Shown: positions 11,760 through 23,825 of the stretch, piece after piece | How the letters are laid out: each line of letters begins with the position of its first letter | Position numbering within the stretch: position 1 is the first letter of the stretch | Position numbers and translations under genes: made by a program | Assembly (NCBI RefSeq): GCF_028640845.1 | Contig: NC_080539.1 | Span: 179,317,459 to 179,381,458, forward strand | Source: Ahaetulla prasina | Taxonomy: Eukaryota; Chordata; Lepidosauria; Squamata; Colubridae | Reading direction: 5' to 3' | DNA: 64,000 nucleotides | Notes under the pieces: generated by a model | Databases searched by the model: none | Seen by the model: only the letters and a program-made list of their open reading frames with translations | Told to the model about the DNA's origin: nothing

Positions 11760-12711
11760 TATTCTAGATAAATTGGAGTTTTCATATCAAATGATCTAAG
11801 TGCCAAAAACCACTGCAACTACATCGCAAAAAGGCTTTAAGAGTTGTAAACCTAATCTTACATAGCTTCTTCTCCAAAAATACTACACTACTAACCAGAG
11901 CATATAAAACATTTGCTAGACCAATTCTTGAATACAGTTCGACTGTCTGGAACCCATACCACATTTCTGACATCAATACAATTGAACGTGTCCAGAAATA
12001 TTTTACAAGAAGAGTTCTCCACTCCTTTGAATACAACAAAATACCTTATGCCACCAGACTTGAAATCCTGAGTTTAGAAAATTTAGAACTATGCCGCCTT
12101 CGACATGACCTGAGTTTAATTCATAGAATCATCTATTACAATGTCCTTCCTGTCGAAGACCACTTCAGCTTCAATTGCAACAATACACAAGCACACAATA
12201 GATTTAAGCTTAACGTTAACCGCTCCAATCTTGATTACAGAAAGTATGACTTCAGTGACAGAGTTGTTAATGCTTGTAATACACTACCTGACTCTGTAGT
12301 CTCTTCCCAAAATCCCCAAAGCTTCAACCAAAAACTATCTACCATTGACCTCACCCCATTCCTAAGAGGTCTGTAAGGGGCGTGCATAAGAGCACAAGCA
12401 GTGGTGGGATTCAGCCAGTTCGCACCACTTCGGGAGAACCGGTTGTTAACTTTCTGAGCAGTTTGGTGAACTGGTTGTTGAAAGAAATCTTTAGGGCAGA
12501 GAACCAGTTGTTAAATTATTTGAATCCCAACACTGAGCACAAGCGTGCCTACCATTCCTGTCCTATTGTTTCCCCCCATTATATCCAATCAATATAGTTA
12601 TTACATACTCATACTCATATATATGTTTATATATTGTATAGTTATTTCATGCTTATGCTTATATATACTGTGTGACAAAATAAAAAAATATAAATATAAA
12701 TAAAATAAATG
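11760..12711 (+). mobile_element. CR1-superfamily LINE 3' end, split by a MITE
   Basis: The plus strand encodes, with frameshifts, RAYKTFARPILEYSSTVWNP, then DINTIERVQKYFTRRV, a RLRHDLSLIHRI motif and PFLRGL-stop. This is the usual C-terminal pattern of CR1-like non-LTR reverse transcriptases. A 3' UTR and an (AAATA)n tail follow. The 7187-7545 copy belongs to the same family. The MITE at 12399-12535 interrupts the 3' UTR. Confidence 0.82.
12399..12535 (-). mobile_element. hAT-type MITE with perfect 8-bp target duplication
   Basis: Termini CAGTGGTGGGATTCA and TGAATCCCAACACTG. The body holds repeated GAACCGGTTGTTAA words. The flanking octamer AGCACAAG is present perfectly on both sides (12391-12398 and 12536-12543). 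The undisturbed site AGCACAAG exists once at 7419-7426 in the sister LINE copy. Confidence 0.93.
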
Positions 12712-13374
12712 GTTCTCTCTACTAAGGATTTTTTTTTTTTTGGGTGTGGGGGGGATGAACACAAACAGACCCAGGTAGCACTAGAGTCAAATATTACAAT
12801 CTACCCCATAAAATAAATGTTCCTTTTCACTGCTCCAGACCCACCAAAGCTATACATTCATGGCTCGGGAACGGCTGTCAGGAAGAAGTATAAAACCCCC
12901 ACCTTATTTCTGTGCCATTCCTGTGCCCTTCCCTTGCTGCTTGGCATTAGAGCTAGACAGCTCCTTGTTGAGACTGGATTAGAGATCTGAACCTGAACAT
13001 TTCACAGAAACATAGTAGAAGGGGAAAACAGGAAAGTAATTCTCCTTTTGAAATATCAGGTCTAGTACAAGAAAAAAAAAGTCAATTTCACAGCATACTT
13101 TCCTCAGCACTAAAGTCCAACCAGAGTGCTTATTATAAATCATATAGGTTTTGAAGAAGCCAGTTCTTTTTTTATTCCAATTAGCATGCAGCCCTCACCT
13201 AACATCAAAACATTCTGTGTATCATGGAATTTAAAATTCAGAATTCTTGCTAGTGAACAAAAATATCTAGGACAGATATAGGCAACTTTGTTCTCTCAAG
13301 AACCTGCATGGTATACAGGGTAAGAGCCAAACAACCATTTCTCTTTTTTGCAATCCTCCTATCTCTCTTATTAT
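12712..13374. other. Unique sequence
   Basis: No gene or named repeat recognised; a T/G homopolymer stretch lies at 12728-12754. Confidence 0.4.
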
Positions 13375-13800
13375 TTATTAAGCTATTAAATTTCTATGCC
13401 AGCCATCTCACTAATACGGCGACTCTGGATGGCTTACAATATAATAAAAAGTTAAAAATTGCTAAACACAATTAAAATTAAAACAAAAAGATTAAAAGTT
13501 AAGAAACAAGATGAGGGTGAGAATCTTCTCTACCCTGTCAGCCACACCCACTGTAGCAGGCCCCTATTGGGAGCCCAGGCCAAGCAGAAGAGTCAAGTTT
13601 TTAGGCTCTTCCAGAAGGCCAAGAGTGTGGGGATGGACGTCGCCCTCTGATGGGAAAATATTGCAGACGGCAGAGGCCATAGCAGAAAAGGCTCTTGACC
13701 TGGACCCTGCCAGCTAAAATTCTTTGGTTGACAAGATCCTTTCCACTGAAATGAGGGGGGCAGGTTAGTCCCATCAAGATAAAGTGGTTCCTCATATATT
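13375..13800 (-). mobile_element. Old L2 3' end, minus strand
   Basis: The words ATTTCTATGCCAGCCATCTC, GGCTTACAA and the later TTTTTAGGCTCTTCCAGAAGGCC correspond, at low identity, to the 3' UTR and C-terminal part of the younger L2 copies on the minus strand. Confidence 0.55.
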
Positions 13801-14142
13801 CTCACTCACTTTCTAATAGGCCTTTAACTCTCTTTCTCTCAAGTAGCAAACTGCAGAGGAATGGAGACTCCTTCTTAGCTGAGAACTCAACTAATTTATT
13901 GTGATGGGCCCATGACCATAGTTTCACTCCATGTGTTTCTTTTCCAAACTGAAGAAACAAGAACCTCCTGGATTCCAGAGAAGATTTTATATACCTAAGA
14001 TCTGTTAAGTATTCACACCCACTTACATTACATTATTTTTGAATTTTGCTAAATATGGCTTTCTGTGGCCCCATTTTTGCTCCATTTCCGTCAGCAGCTG
14101 GAATTTACCATGTGATTTCACTAACAGAAGGAGACATCACAA
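13801..14142. other. Unique sequence
   Basis: No gene or named repeat recognised. Confidence 0.4.
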
Positions 14143-14428
14143 CAGGGGTGAAATCCAGCAGGTTCTGACAGGTTCTGGAAAACCAGTACTGGAAATTTTG
14201 AGTAGTTCGGAGAACCAGCAAATAACAGCTCTGGCTGGCGCCAGAGTGGGGTAGGAATGGAAATTTTGCAATATCCTTCTCCCAGGAGTGGGGAGGGAAT
14301 GGGGATTTTGCAATATCCTTCTCCCAGGAGTGGGGAGGGAATGGGGATTTTGCAATATCTTTCCCCTGCCATGCCCACCAAGCCACGCCCACAGAACCAG
14401 TAGTTAAAAAAATTGAATTTCACCACTG
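14143..14428 (-). mobile_element. hAT-type MITE with perfect 8-bp target duplication and internal tandem duplication
   Basis: Same family as 5474-5952. Termini CAGGGGTGAAATCC and GAATTTCACCACTG. Flanks CATCACAA at 14135-14142 and 14429-14436 are identical. A segment of about 51 bp containing CAGGAGTGGGGAGGGAATGG is duplicated in tandem near 14277-14350. Confidence 0.93.
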
Positions 14429-14436
14429 CATCACAA

Positions 14437-15602
14437 CCACAAAAATATGTAAGTAACAGCTAATGTAGCCTTAGTTGAACAAACTGGTTTTACTGAAAAT
14501 TAACCCTAAGTTCAGAAATGCCAGATTCAGGGTGTTTTTGACTGATGTTATTTGACAAACTAGGGAACGCAAATTTTCTGCCATTTGAACGCAAATATTC
14601 CCTCCATGGCTAAATAAATCCTAAATAAATTTTTAAAATGTTCACTCTATGCTAAATAAAGTGGGTCATCTCATACCTCCTATATTTAAAAAGGGAATTT
14701 CTGGTAAGGAAGTGGAACTTTTGGACACCCAGAATAAATACACAGAAACATACATTCATTCATGGCGATTCTCTAACACACATAACAATGATCTCACAAA
14801 GTCACACTTTTTTATTTGTCCGTAGGTTGTCTAGAACTGACAGTACTTTCAAAAAGTAAAAGCAAACTGTGACAGCAAAATAAAGTGACTAGAGATTCTT
14901 TTGCAGATCCCTGCTTTATCTCTTGTCTTGCACTCAAGGCTACTCTTGCTATGGGTGGTTCCATCCAGTCAAGTGTTCATTATTAACTTGGATGTTGGCA
15001 TTTTTATGAATACCATTAGATTCAAATCCACTACAAAGTATGTTCATGACCTACTTCATGGATGGTTAGACAAAACAGCAGCAGGGAGTTACAAAAAGAA
15101 ATCTGTACCCATACCGTAAAGTTACTGTTCTAAAGAAGGAAAAGAGCAAGATTCTGCGTATGTTTCTGACAAGAGGTTAGTAGAGCTCAGATGGCGCATA
15201 GGCTGACGGCCAGAGTGGCCAAGAGGAGATGCGGTAGGTACAACTGACACTGTAAAGGTAAATGGAGATTGACACACCCATTTCAGATGTCATGTCACAG
15301 TTTCATGTCAACTATCCTTTGAAACTTAGCAACGAAATTTCCAGGAGGAAAGCATTGTCTCAGCAGCCTCCTTTTCCCTTAACCAATGACAGTTTAAACT
15401 GATGGACCTTGAATTTCAGAAATATCTGGAGGGCCACTTGTTTCTTGCTCTGCTCTAAAACTTGGCAGTATGAATTGTGAAAGCTAAGCACTTCTAAATA
15501 TCTCATTATTTTTTCATTAAACCTGACCCATATTCGCCACAACTATGAATATTATCAAAATGCATATCCATTTGATAGCAAAAACTTTTCTATGTAACTC
15601 AC
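14437..15602. other. Intron of the G8 gene (minus strand), apparently unique
   Basis: No named repeat. It lies just downstream of the G8 exon donor. A 63-bp open stretch with a splice acceptor and a hydrophobic C-terminal-like peptide sits at 15187-15249 (see findings), but it is out of phase with the G8 exon and is not called as an exon. Confidence 0.45.
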
Positions 15603-15815
15603 CGTGCATGGACAGGGTTCCATTTCTCACAGCCAGAAATTTCGCTCCATATGGGGAAAACTCTTCAGAATAGGCACTTCCATGAAGATGGATTCGGGCC
15701 ACGTCACAGAATGGCTCCCTGGGAGATCCAACCTGAAGTGCTCCTCCATCAGACACAAGGATGGAATGAGCGTGAAGCTCTAAGGGACCAGGGCCAATAA
15801 ATGCCAGCTTGCCAC
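15603..15815 (-). CDS. PKHD1: Internal exon encoding a G8 domain, probably fibrocystin (PKHD1) or PKHD1L1
   Basis: This is the only host exon I can support. On the minus strand a pyrimidine-rich tract ending TTTAG precedes the exon and the donor reads ACG|GTGAGT. The exon is 213 bp and enters and leaves in phase 1, so 71 whole codons are carried. The peptide shows the G8 pattern: an early [16 protein letters not shown] strand, [13 protein letters not shown], a PF motif, HLHG, and a closing [18 protein letters not shown]8 domains occur in PKHD1, PKHD1L1, CEMIP and CEMIP2. The closing motif reads most like fibrocystin, a large single-pass membrane protein of primary cilia in kidney and bile duct epithelia. 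Reading continues into the intron upstream and downstream, so only the spliced part is claimed. No flanking exon was recognised within 64 kb, which suits the very large introns of PKHD1. The G8 call is strong; the choice of paralogue is inference. Confidence 0.72.
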
Positions 15816-17604
15816 CTAAAGTGAGCAACAAGAACACTAACTGTAAACAGTCATAAGATGCAACATCATTCACAGAGTAGTCAAGTCTTGATGGTTATGA
15901 TTTTCAGTGAAGAAAGTAAAGTGAGAAGTTTCCGAAAGATGCCCTAGTAAAGACATGAGCCACAAGCCAAACTTGGTTTCCTAAAACACGTTCTCAATGT
16001 AACATTAGAAGAAAAAATGCTAGTAAAAAAGATAACAAAATGTTCTGATTCTGGTGATTTTTTTCCTCTTTGACTTTAGCTTATTTTCTCCTTTTAATAT
16101 AAGATCATATGATCATAGGGTTAATCAAAGGGTTGACAATTAAAATCATTTTATTTATTATTTTAAATTATCTTCTGTATTGTATTCATCTAAGCTTGGA
16201 AATTTTGCCGCACTTAATTTTTAAATTTGCGCTCCTTTAGGTAACCCAAGTTTCCCTGAATATTCCAGAATGATGCCTTTTTGTGATTTACTTCTCTGAA
16301 AAAGTAATTCATTTTTACAGTTTTTCCTCTATTCTTTGGCCTCAAAACCTGTCTATTTTGCTCCTACTGTTGTTTTCATTATCAAGCTAATACGACTGAT
16401 AGTCTACAGATAAATTTGTTTCAGTTTCTGCTCCAACTCTGTTTTCCATTTTCTCGGGATCCTGAATCACTGTGGCAATCCATATGCTGGGAAACCAACA
16501 TGCTAAATAAGATATTTTCCCTTTCAGAAAGTTAACAATTGTTTGCCTATCATTGGCAAGCACACAAAAATATTTCTGTTTGCTTAAGAATGTAAGAACC
16601 ATGCTCAGCAAATTGATTCACAATGAGAATTAAGTAAACTTTCTCTAAATTAGTGACTCAAAGTAGTTCTTCTCGGAAAGGAAGATTCACTCTATGCCAC
16701 ACTTCAGTAGAAAGATCTTCAAATTTCTTCCTAGCCATACTTGTGAACACACATTTTTTAACATGTACCTAGGGATGGAAGACCTCTGACAACAGCTGAC
16801 ACAGCCAATGTCAATGCATGTGATAAAGTACAATCATAAATATACTTTTCAAGTGATATTAAAAATCTAATTTCTTTTTCCCCCAGTGGGCACTTTTTTC
16901 TCACTGTCATTTTTGAAAAATCCAGACATTACTAAAGAGAAAGCTAATGCCTGAGTGATAAAGATATCTGTAAAGTAAGAGAGAAAAAATTGCTATGACA
17001 GGTAAAGATTACATTCCAGTCTGTTAAGCTAATTATAACATTTTTCAGAGTTTACAGGCATTTCTATCTAAACAAGTAAATGACATATAATGTGTCTCAA
17101 CTGCCAGCCTTCTGAACTCATCCCTTTCTGCACTTTATTATTTTATAATAAATATGCAGCTTTTACTCTACAAGGATAATACACACATACACACAACCGG
17201 CTTTCTTTTTTTTCATAGCACTTGATCTGTTTCCCATGAGCAGAAAATAATAAATGCCGATTAACCAAAGTATTTGGCTCCAACCTTTCTTACTGTTTAT
17301 TATGACTACTCAAGAAAGCAAGGAATAACTGTTGGGTTATCCTGAAAAATAAAAATGAACTCTACTTACAGTAAATATGAGGTCTTCCAACCAAACTAAA
17401 TATATAATTTAAATTCAAGTATATCACTTTGGTACAGTAAGAAGAGAGATACAGTATTTTCCCTCATCTTTTTTTTTTTTAAGGAAGGAGATTAAAAGAA
17501 ACATTCTAGAACGTCCCAGAAGATATCAAATCTAAGCATCATCTCAGAGAAGATTTACCTTGGATTGTAACAGTATTTCATTATTTGATGATAGGGATAT
17601 AGAC
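15816..17604. other. Intron upstream of the G8 exon (minus strand), apparently unique
   Basis: AT-rich, with no named repeat. I looked for the previous G8-coding exon here and found no open stretch with suitable splice sites and phase. Confidence 0.45.
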
Positions 17605-19195
17605 CAGTGGTGAAATCTAAAAATAGTTGCTACTGGTTCTGTGGGTGTGGCTTGCTGGGCATGTGATTGGGTGGGTGTGGCCAACTTGACGTCACATACA
17701 TCAGTCACTGTTAGAGCCAGGAGCTGCATGTTCTGAAACACATTCTGCCCTTCTGAAGCCCCCATCGCTTTGAGTTTCCCTCCGCCATCTGGCTTGACTG
17801 CCCAAATGAATCTTGGAGCCTTCTCTTTCCCAGCTCTCCATCCTGGAGGGCCACACATCCTCCCCACCAATCTTCCATACAAACTGCCTGCCTCATTTCT
17901 GCAAAGGCAGAGCCCCCCACCTCCCCCATGCAAGGCGATCCAAAGAGGAGAAGGGGGATGCTGTAGAAAAGACCGCCTTCCATCTGTGCCTCCCATGCTG
18001 GCTCTGCAGGGTTTGGGGCTCTGAAGCAACCCACTGGATTCCCACCCAGCCACCTGCCTGCTCTTTTTGACTACCGGTGCTATTCCAGGAACTCGGTCCG
18101 TGGAGTCCTGTGCTCCGGGGGAAGGAGGCTCAGCCATGCCTCTGCTTCCCAATGATGAAGAAGCAGAGTGAGAGGGGCAGAAGCCCCCCACGCAGGGAGA
18201 GGGCCAGGCCTGGCCACGCCACCACAGAGCCCACAGCGCTTTCCCTTTGGCCTGGGCAGTGGCACTTACCTGGGTGGACCAGTGCGATTGGCCTTCATCT
18301 TAGCGCTCCCTTGCCTGCCGCTGCTGTTCTCACCACCCTCCCTCCCCACCTGGCTGCAGACATCCAACCTCCCAAAGTAACCCCATCGCCATTCACTTTC
18401 AATTTGCAGTGGGAGAAGGAAGAAAGCAAATAGCGGCACCAAAGTGGTGCTCCGGGAGGGCAGACAGGTCCCCAGGCAGAGGGGAAGGCAAGTGAGCGGC
18501 AGTCAGCCAAAGGCCCTGCAGAAGCCAAGTGCACCAAGCCCAAAAGGTGAGCAAGCCTTGCCCTGTCCCTCCAAGGAGCCAAGCACAGTGGGTCTCCCTT
18601 CCCACCACCACTGTTGGCCTTACCTTCTAGATCCTCTACCAGCATATTCAGCATGCCCAATGGAGCTAGCACGTTGGTAAGGCTAATGATGGGCAGCCCT
18701 TGGTGGAGATGCAGCCACTGCTCCGGGGCTGAGAGGGCCAATGGCACTGCAGTGGTGCTCTGGGAGGGCAGGTGGATGTCCCGGCCCTAGGGCTGCTGCA
18801 CATGTCCTGGAGCAGTGCAACGGCGGCGTCTCCACCAAGGGCCACCTGCCCACTAGCCGGGCCAGTCTGGACGCCGACCTCAGAAGGCAAGTAGGCATGG
18901 GGGACCACCAGGAAGACAGCATGGAAGGCAGGCAAGTATGGCAGGGCTGCGGGGAAAGGAGTAGGCTGCTAGGTCCATTCCCCGCAGCCCTGCCATGCTT
19001 GCCTGCCTTCCACGTGGCCTTCTGCTTGCCTGCCTTCACAAGCTGGCCACCAGGACATCGGGAAGGCAGCGTGGAAGGCAGGCAAGCATGGCAGGGCTGC
19101 GGGCGCTGACTGGTTCGGGGATGTGACCAGCCAGAGATTGTTACCGGTTCAGCCCCAATATCCACTACCGGTTCACCCGAATATGAATTCTCTGC
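17605..19195. mobile_element. GC-rich composite non-autonomous DNA element
   Basis: The left edge CAGTGGTGAAATCTA followed by TACTGGTTCTGTGGGTGTGG matches the terminal words of the hAT MITEs in this window. Near the right edge CCGGTTCAGCCCC and CCGGTTCACCCG recur. The interior is GC-rich and carries direct and inverted copies of GGAAGGCAGGCAAGTATGGC (18919-18955, 19073-19103, inverted at 18978-19014). It also has two copies of a GTGGTGCTC[C/T]GGGAGGGCAG block near 18446 and 18752. No 8-bp target duplication could be matched at the two outer edges, so the limits are uncertain. The many long frames inside are by-products of base composition. Confidence 0.55.
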
Positions 19196-22100
19196 TGCCT
19201 AGAATCCATGCGGCATCAATAAAGCCCTACCAGGAAATGCATTAGTATCTCTGGAAAGGCATATATTGGGACAGCAAATTTAACTCTCCCTTCTTCCATT
19301 TAGTCTTTGTTTTCTCATTCATTTCATTTTGGCACCACTGACATAGCAAATATTTATGCTGCTTATAATAATCACAAAATATGCACAAAATATATCAGCA
19401 GGCAACTGCAATGGTTTTTTGGTTCTACTGAAAGTTTAGCCACATTAGCCTGCCTGTCTTCCTTCCTTCCTTCCTTCCTTCCTTCCTTCCTTCCTTCCTT
19501 CCTTCCTTCCTTCCTTCTTTCTTTCTTTAAGAAGGAAAAAAACCCACCTTTTAGACATTTGCTTTTAAAAATCCATTGCAGTTGCACAAGATAAAGAGAT
19601 TAGATGAGGCAGTCTCTCGCTAAGAGAATGTAGATCAAGAAAAGGTTCTTCTGTATAGAATGCTTATAGAAGATTTATGGATCATAAGAGTAAGGATTTC
19701 CATCAGATGTCCATGGAAATGGTATCTGAATATAAACTCTTTGGAATAATTGAAAAGAGAGAGGAATGGAAAGAGAAGCCTAACAATATAATTTAGACGT
19801 GAACTTCCTATGAAATATTCAGCATGTCATTCCTATAAATTCTTATTTATATGACTTTATAAATCTAGTTATGGGAATTTCAGAGAAAATAAAAACAATC
19901 AAGGAACCACCAAGACCACTCCCACCAACACCAACAGGGCAAGCCACTGGAATATGAAATGAGAGCAAACCCCCACTCCCTTCTCACACTGATGATGATT
20001 CCTAGTTTGGTAATGCGATGTGTACAAAAACAAACAAACAAACAAACCCCAAGCTCAGAGAGCACCAAGGACCTCAAAGGAAAGACAACATGATGAAAAT
20101 TTGTCTGCCAACCTATGAAAGCATCACACATTTCTTATTAGAAATACCAGGGTACCACCAGCCGCTCTAACATTGTATCCTAGTTGAAGGCAGTCCCTAT
20201 AAAGTCTTGCATTAAAATGAGTCACAGTGGGTTTTTTTTTAATCAATCACACATTCATAATGCAATAACAGTATCAATTCCAGTTCCCAATTCATCAAGC
20301 ATTTAAATGGGTGCTGCATTTTTAATATGCTAGTGTTCTCTCATTAGGATTAATGAAACTCAATGTGTGCTTAAAGTCAAGCAGCGTATGAAAGCACTTT
20401 TCTGGATCAAAGCCTTCTTCCCACTCAGAGTTGCATGGAGGCAGCTGCTTGAAGCATTCTCAGTCAGAAATAAACTCCCCAAACTGATGCCGATGCTGCT
20501 TGGCCATCTGCATGTGTGCCCATCTGTTCTGATGGCATGTGCTCTCCTGCAAGCTGCTTGGACTCTTCCCTGAGAGAGCCAGTGCCAAGCAATGGTGATT
20601 TAATCAGCAGCTTGAATAGAGCATCTTGTTTGGAGGAAAACTGCTCCACGTGAACCAAGCTGAAGCAGCATTGTGTTTGCTGCACTTCATCAATTGTGGC
20701 TAGGCTTGCCAAAGAAAGCAAGTGCCAGAGTAGAAGGAAGGTTATGACCATTGCAAACAGGCATTTATGGATGGCAGGATCAGCAGCAATGGTAACAGCT
20801 GCTGTGGAAACCTATTTTTACTCATGGGGACTTTTTTACAGACTTCAGAGAGACAGAAAGTCGAATAAGACCAACCACCATGGCAGTTGATCACTTCCTT
20901 GATTAATGGAGCTACAAGATCTAGTCGCATTTTGAAATGGAATCGTGGGGACTTAAAGTGACAAAAAGACAACGGTAAAATGGAAGCCACAGTCACAGCA
21001 ATAGGTCCTCTTTGCGACCGTCACACATTCTGCATTTAGAAGCATGCTATGACCATTTGAAACAGGGCCGAATAAGATTAAGACAAATGGTAGCAATAGC
21101 TCAACAAAATCCAATCTTGAAAGCATTTAGTTTTTCAGATCAAAGTTTACATGAGCATTTTCATAATTTATAGGACTTCTTTTGTGTAGTGTCCTGAAAA
21201 ATATAAATATAATACAGCTCTATATAATAATATTGATATAGTTTGGCAACTATAAGAGAGGAAGAAAAACTTCTGTCCCGAGCAGCAGTTTATTTCCAAA
21301 CAGCTGCAGATGAAGACAAAAGATCAATGACGATTTTACAGTTTCGTTTATTAAAATATCTCTATCTAAAATAATAGAGGGGGAAGCAACTTATGTGCAC
21401 AAACTCCTGCCAAATTCTGACCTATCACAGTTTCTCCATGATGAGTTAAGGCATCAGTGGTGATAAAATAGCAGTTTCTTCCACATGTATTTCTCTATGT
21501 ATCATTATCCACTGTTTTGATCTGCTGCAGTGTTATTATCTGCCACTTTTTTAAAAAAAAAAAAGGTAGGCTAAAAGGTTTTATTATTCTTTCAAGCTCA
21601 AATGAAACCCTTCTAAGGCAATGAACAGCATTGCTTTTCCATAAAAGTAAATGAACTAGCAAGACACTGCGCAGCCTTTCTGCTAGGCTAGAGTCGGCCT
21701 GCCTGTAGCACAGCTTCCATTCTCATGGATTGGCACCCCACTTTTGTTTATGAAAGTTAAATCTCTCAGTATGGGGCAAGGGTGGATGTTGTGACTTCAG
21801 CAATGCCCCATTTGGTGCACAGCCTGCTACTTGACACACTGCCAGTGGCGAGGCTCATTTTGAACTGCATTATGATAATGTTTTATAGGACAATTTGTGA
21901 GCTAGCTCAGATTGTGGCTCATTTGAATATCTCTGGCCCAATTGCTAGTTCATCTCCCTTTGTCTCCTCTCTCCTTCCCTGTATCTCTCCCATCACCACT
22001 CCAGGCTGCCTTTGTTATTTGTTTAGGTAATAACTATTGCCAAGTGGGAGGTACTACAACCATATTTTAAGAAGTAGAAGCAGGTTAGTTGAAAAGTCCA

Positions 22101-22840
22101 ACATCCTAATTTAAAACAATCTTGAATACCTCTGCTTCTAAAGGAAGCTTCATTGTAAGTTTGCTAAATATATTTGCTTCAGAATACAATGCGGGTCCTT
22201 CCATTATGGAATTAAAAACAGCATACGAAGAGCATATTAACTTATTTAGTATGAAACTAAGACTGTTTCAGGCACCATTCCTGCATTCCTAAGGCCATTT
22301 TTTCACTTGACTGTGTTCAAAAGGCTATTTTTAATGAGTTGATAAGACAAGCTTTCCTGGGTTCACATGGCTATATCATCCAAATAATACCATCTTGAAA
22401 GATGCGTTTTACATATCTTTCAGAAAGCCAATAAAAAAATATTATCTCTCTCATGAGCCATTATGTATTCCTAAAGTTAACAGTGCAAAGCACTTAGAGA
22501 TTTCCTCCATTATACAAAATTCTTATCAAGTCATACTTGGAAATTCTTAACGGAAGGAGGAACATGCCCCACCGCAACCAGTGTATTGATGTATTTTAAT
22601 GTTTTACTGATATAGAAATTATTGTCTAGATAATGTTTTTACAGAATTGTACATCTGCCTAAGAAGACATTGGCAGACCCCAGCTAGTCCTCCTGAAACG
22701 CAGGGACAATTTTCAAATACAGAGATATAGAAAAGGGGATTTGCTGATGTTAAATGAGTTTAATAAAACAGCAGAGCGGGACTGAATATTAAAAGGTTAT
22801 TTGTAAAAGCAAAGCAATCAGATAAGAAGGGTTGGCAAAT
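19196..22840. other. Largely unique sequence with one microsatellite
   Basis: Contains the (CTTC)n run described separately and otherwise no named repeat. The parts 20340-20990 and 21680-22040 have balanced composition and few homopolymers, and could be conserved non-coding sequence. That is only a suggestion. Confidence 0.4.
19457..19528. repeat. (CTTC)n microsatellite
   Basis: About 15 uninterrupted CTTC units followed by a few TTTC units. Confidence 0.95.
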
Positions 22841-23825
22841 ACTACGGGTCTGGATGGGGAGAAACAGGCTCAAGCTCAATCCCTCCAAGACGGAGTGGCT
22901 GTGGATGCCGGCATCCCGGTACAGTCAGCTGCAGCCTCGGCTGACTGTTGGGGGCGAGTCATTGGCCCCAATGGAGAGGGTACGCAACTTGGGCATTCTC
23001 CTGGATGGACGGCTGTCTTTTGAAGATCACTTGACGGCCGTCTCCAGGAGAGCCTTTCACCAGGTCCGCCTGGTCCGCCAGTTGCGTCCCTTTCTGGACC
23101 GGGATGCCTTATGCACGGTCACTCATGCTCTCGTGACATCTCGCCTGGACTACTGCAATGCTCTCTACATGGGGCTCCCCTTGAGGAGTACCCGGAGACT
23201 CCAGGTAGTTCAGAATGCGGCTGCGCGGGTGATAGAGGGAGCCCCTCGTGGCTCCCATGTAACACCCCTCCTGCGCAGACTGCACTGGCTACCTGTGGTT
23301 TTCCGGGTGCGCTTCAAGGTTTTGGTAATGATCTTCAAAGCGCCCATGGCATAGGTCCGGGTTATTTACGGGACCGCCTACTGCCACCGAATGCCTCCCA
23401 CCGCCCGTGCGCCTCACAGGAGGGACTCTCAGGGTGCCGTCGGCCAGGCAGTGCCGACTGGCGACGCCCAGGGGAAGGGCCTTTTCTGTGGGGGCTCCCA
23501 CCCTCTGGAACGAGCTTCCCCCAGGACTTCGTCAACTTCCTGACCTTCGGACCTTCCGCCACGAGCTCAAGACACATCTATTTATTTGCGCAGGACTGGA
23601 CTAGATTTTTAAAAAAATTTTAAATTTTAAATGTCTAAATTTTAGATTTGGTTTTAAATTGGGTTTTATTGTTTATATGTCTATTTTAAATTTTGGCCTA
23701 TATAATAAGTTTTTTAGATGAATGTTTTACTTTGTATATTTATGTGTTTTTATATGGCTGTACACCGCCCTGAGTCCCTAGGGAGATAGGGCGGTATAAA
23801 AGTACGAATAAATAAATAAATAAAT
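22841..23825 (+). mobile_element. L2 LINE, 5'-truncated, plus strand
   Basis: Begins at the codons for RVWMGRNRLKLNPSKTEWLW and runs through the C-terminal domain and 3' UTR to the CCGCCCT..AGGGCGG hairpin and an (AAAT)n tail. It is close in sequence to copies A and B. It joins directly to an inverted copy of its own last 66 bases. Confidence 0.9.
22854..23604 (+). pseudogene. C-terminal fragment of L2 ORF, frameshifted
   Basis: Frame 22854-23354 covers MGRNRLKLNPSKTEWLW to the RVRFKVLV region. The rest (RQCRLATPRGRAFSVGAPTL, then LPDLRTFRHELKTHLF) continues in other frames to 23604, so one or two small indels break it. The catalytic part of the reverse transcriptase is absent because of 5' truncation. 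Confidence 0.85.

Noticed and set aside
17544..17610. Candidate upstream G8 exon ending AATCCAAG|GTAAAT on the minus strand
   Set aside because: The phase-1 frame hits a stop codon seven codons upstream and then enters the GC-rich repeat.
17544..19165. Cluster of long overlapping frames in the GC-rich block
   Set aside because: Frames overlap on both strands inside a repeat with internal duplications; no recognisable protein motif or splice structure.
20464..20751. Minus-strand 95-codon frame in unique sequence
   Set aside because: No known motif, no suitable splice sites in phase with the G8 exon, and composition like the surrounding non-coding DNA.
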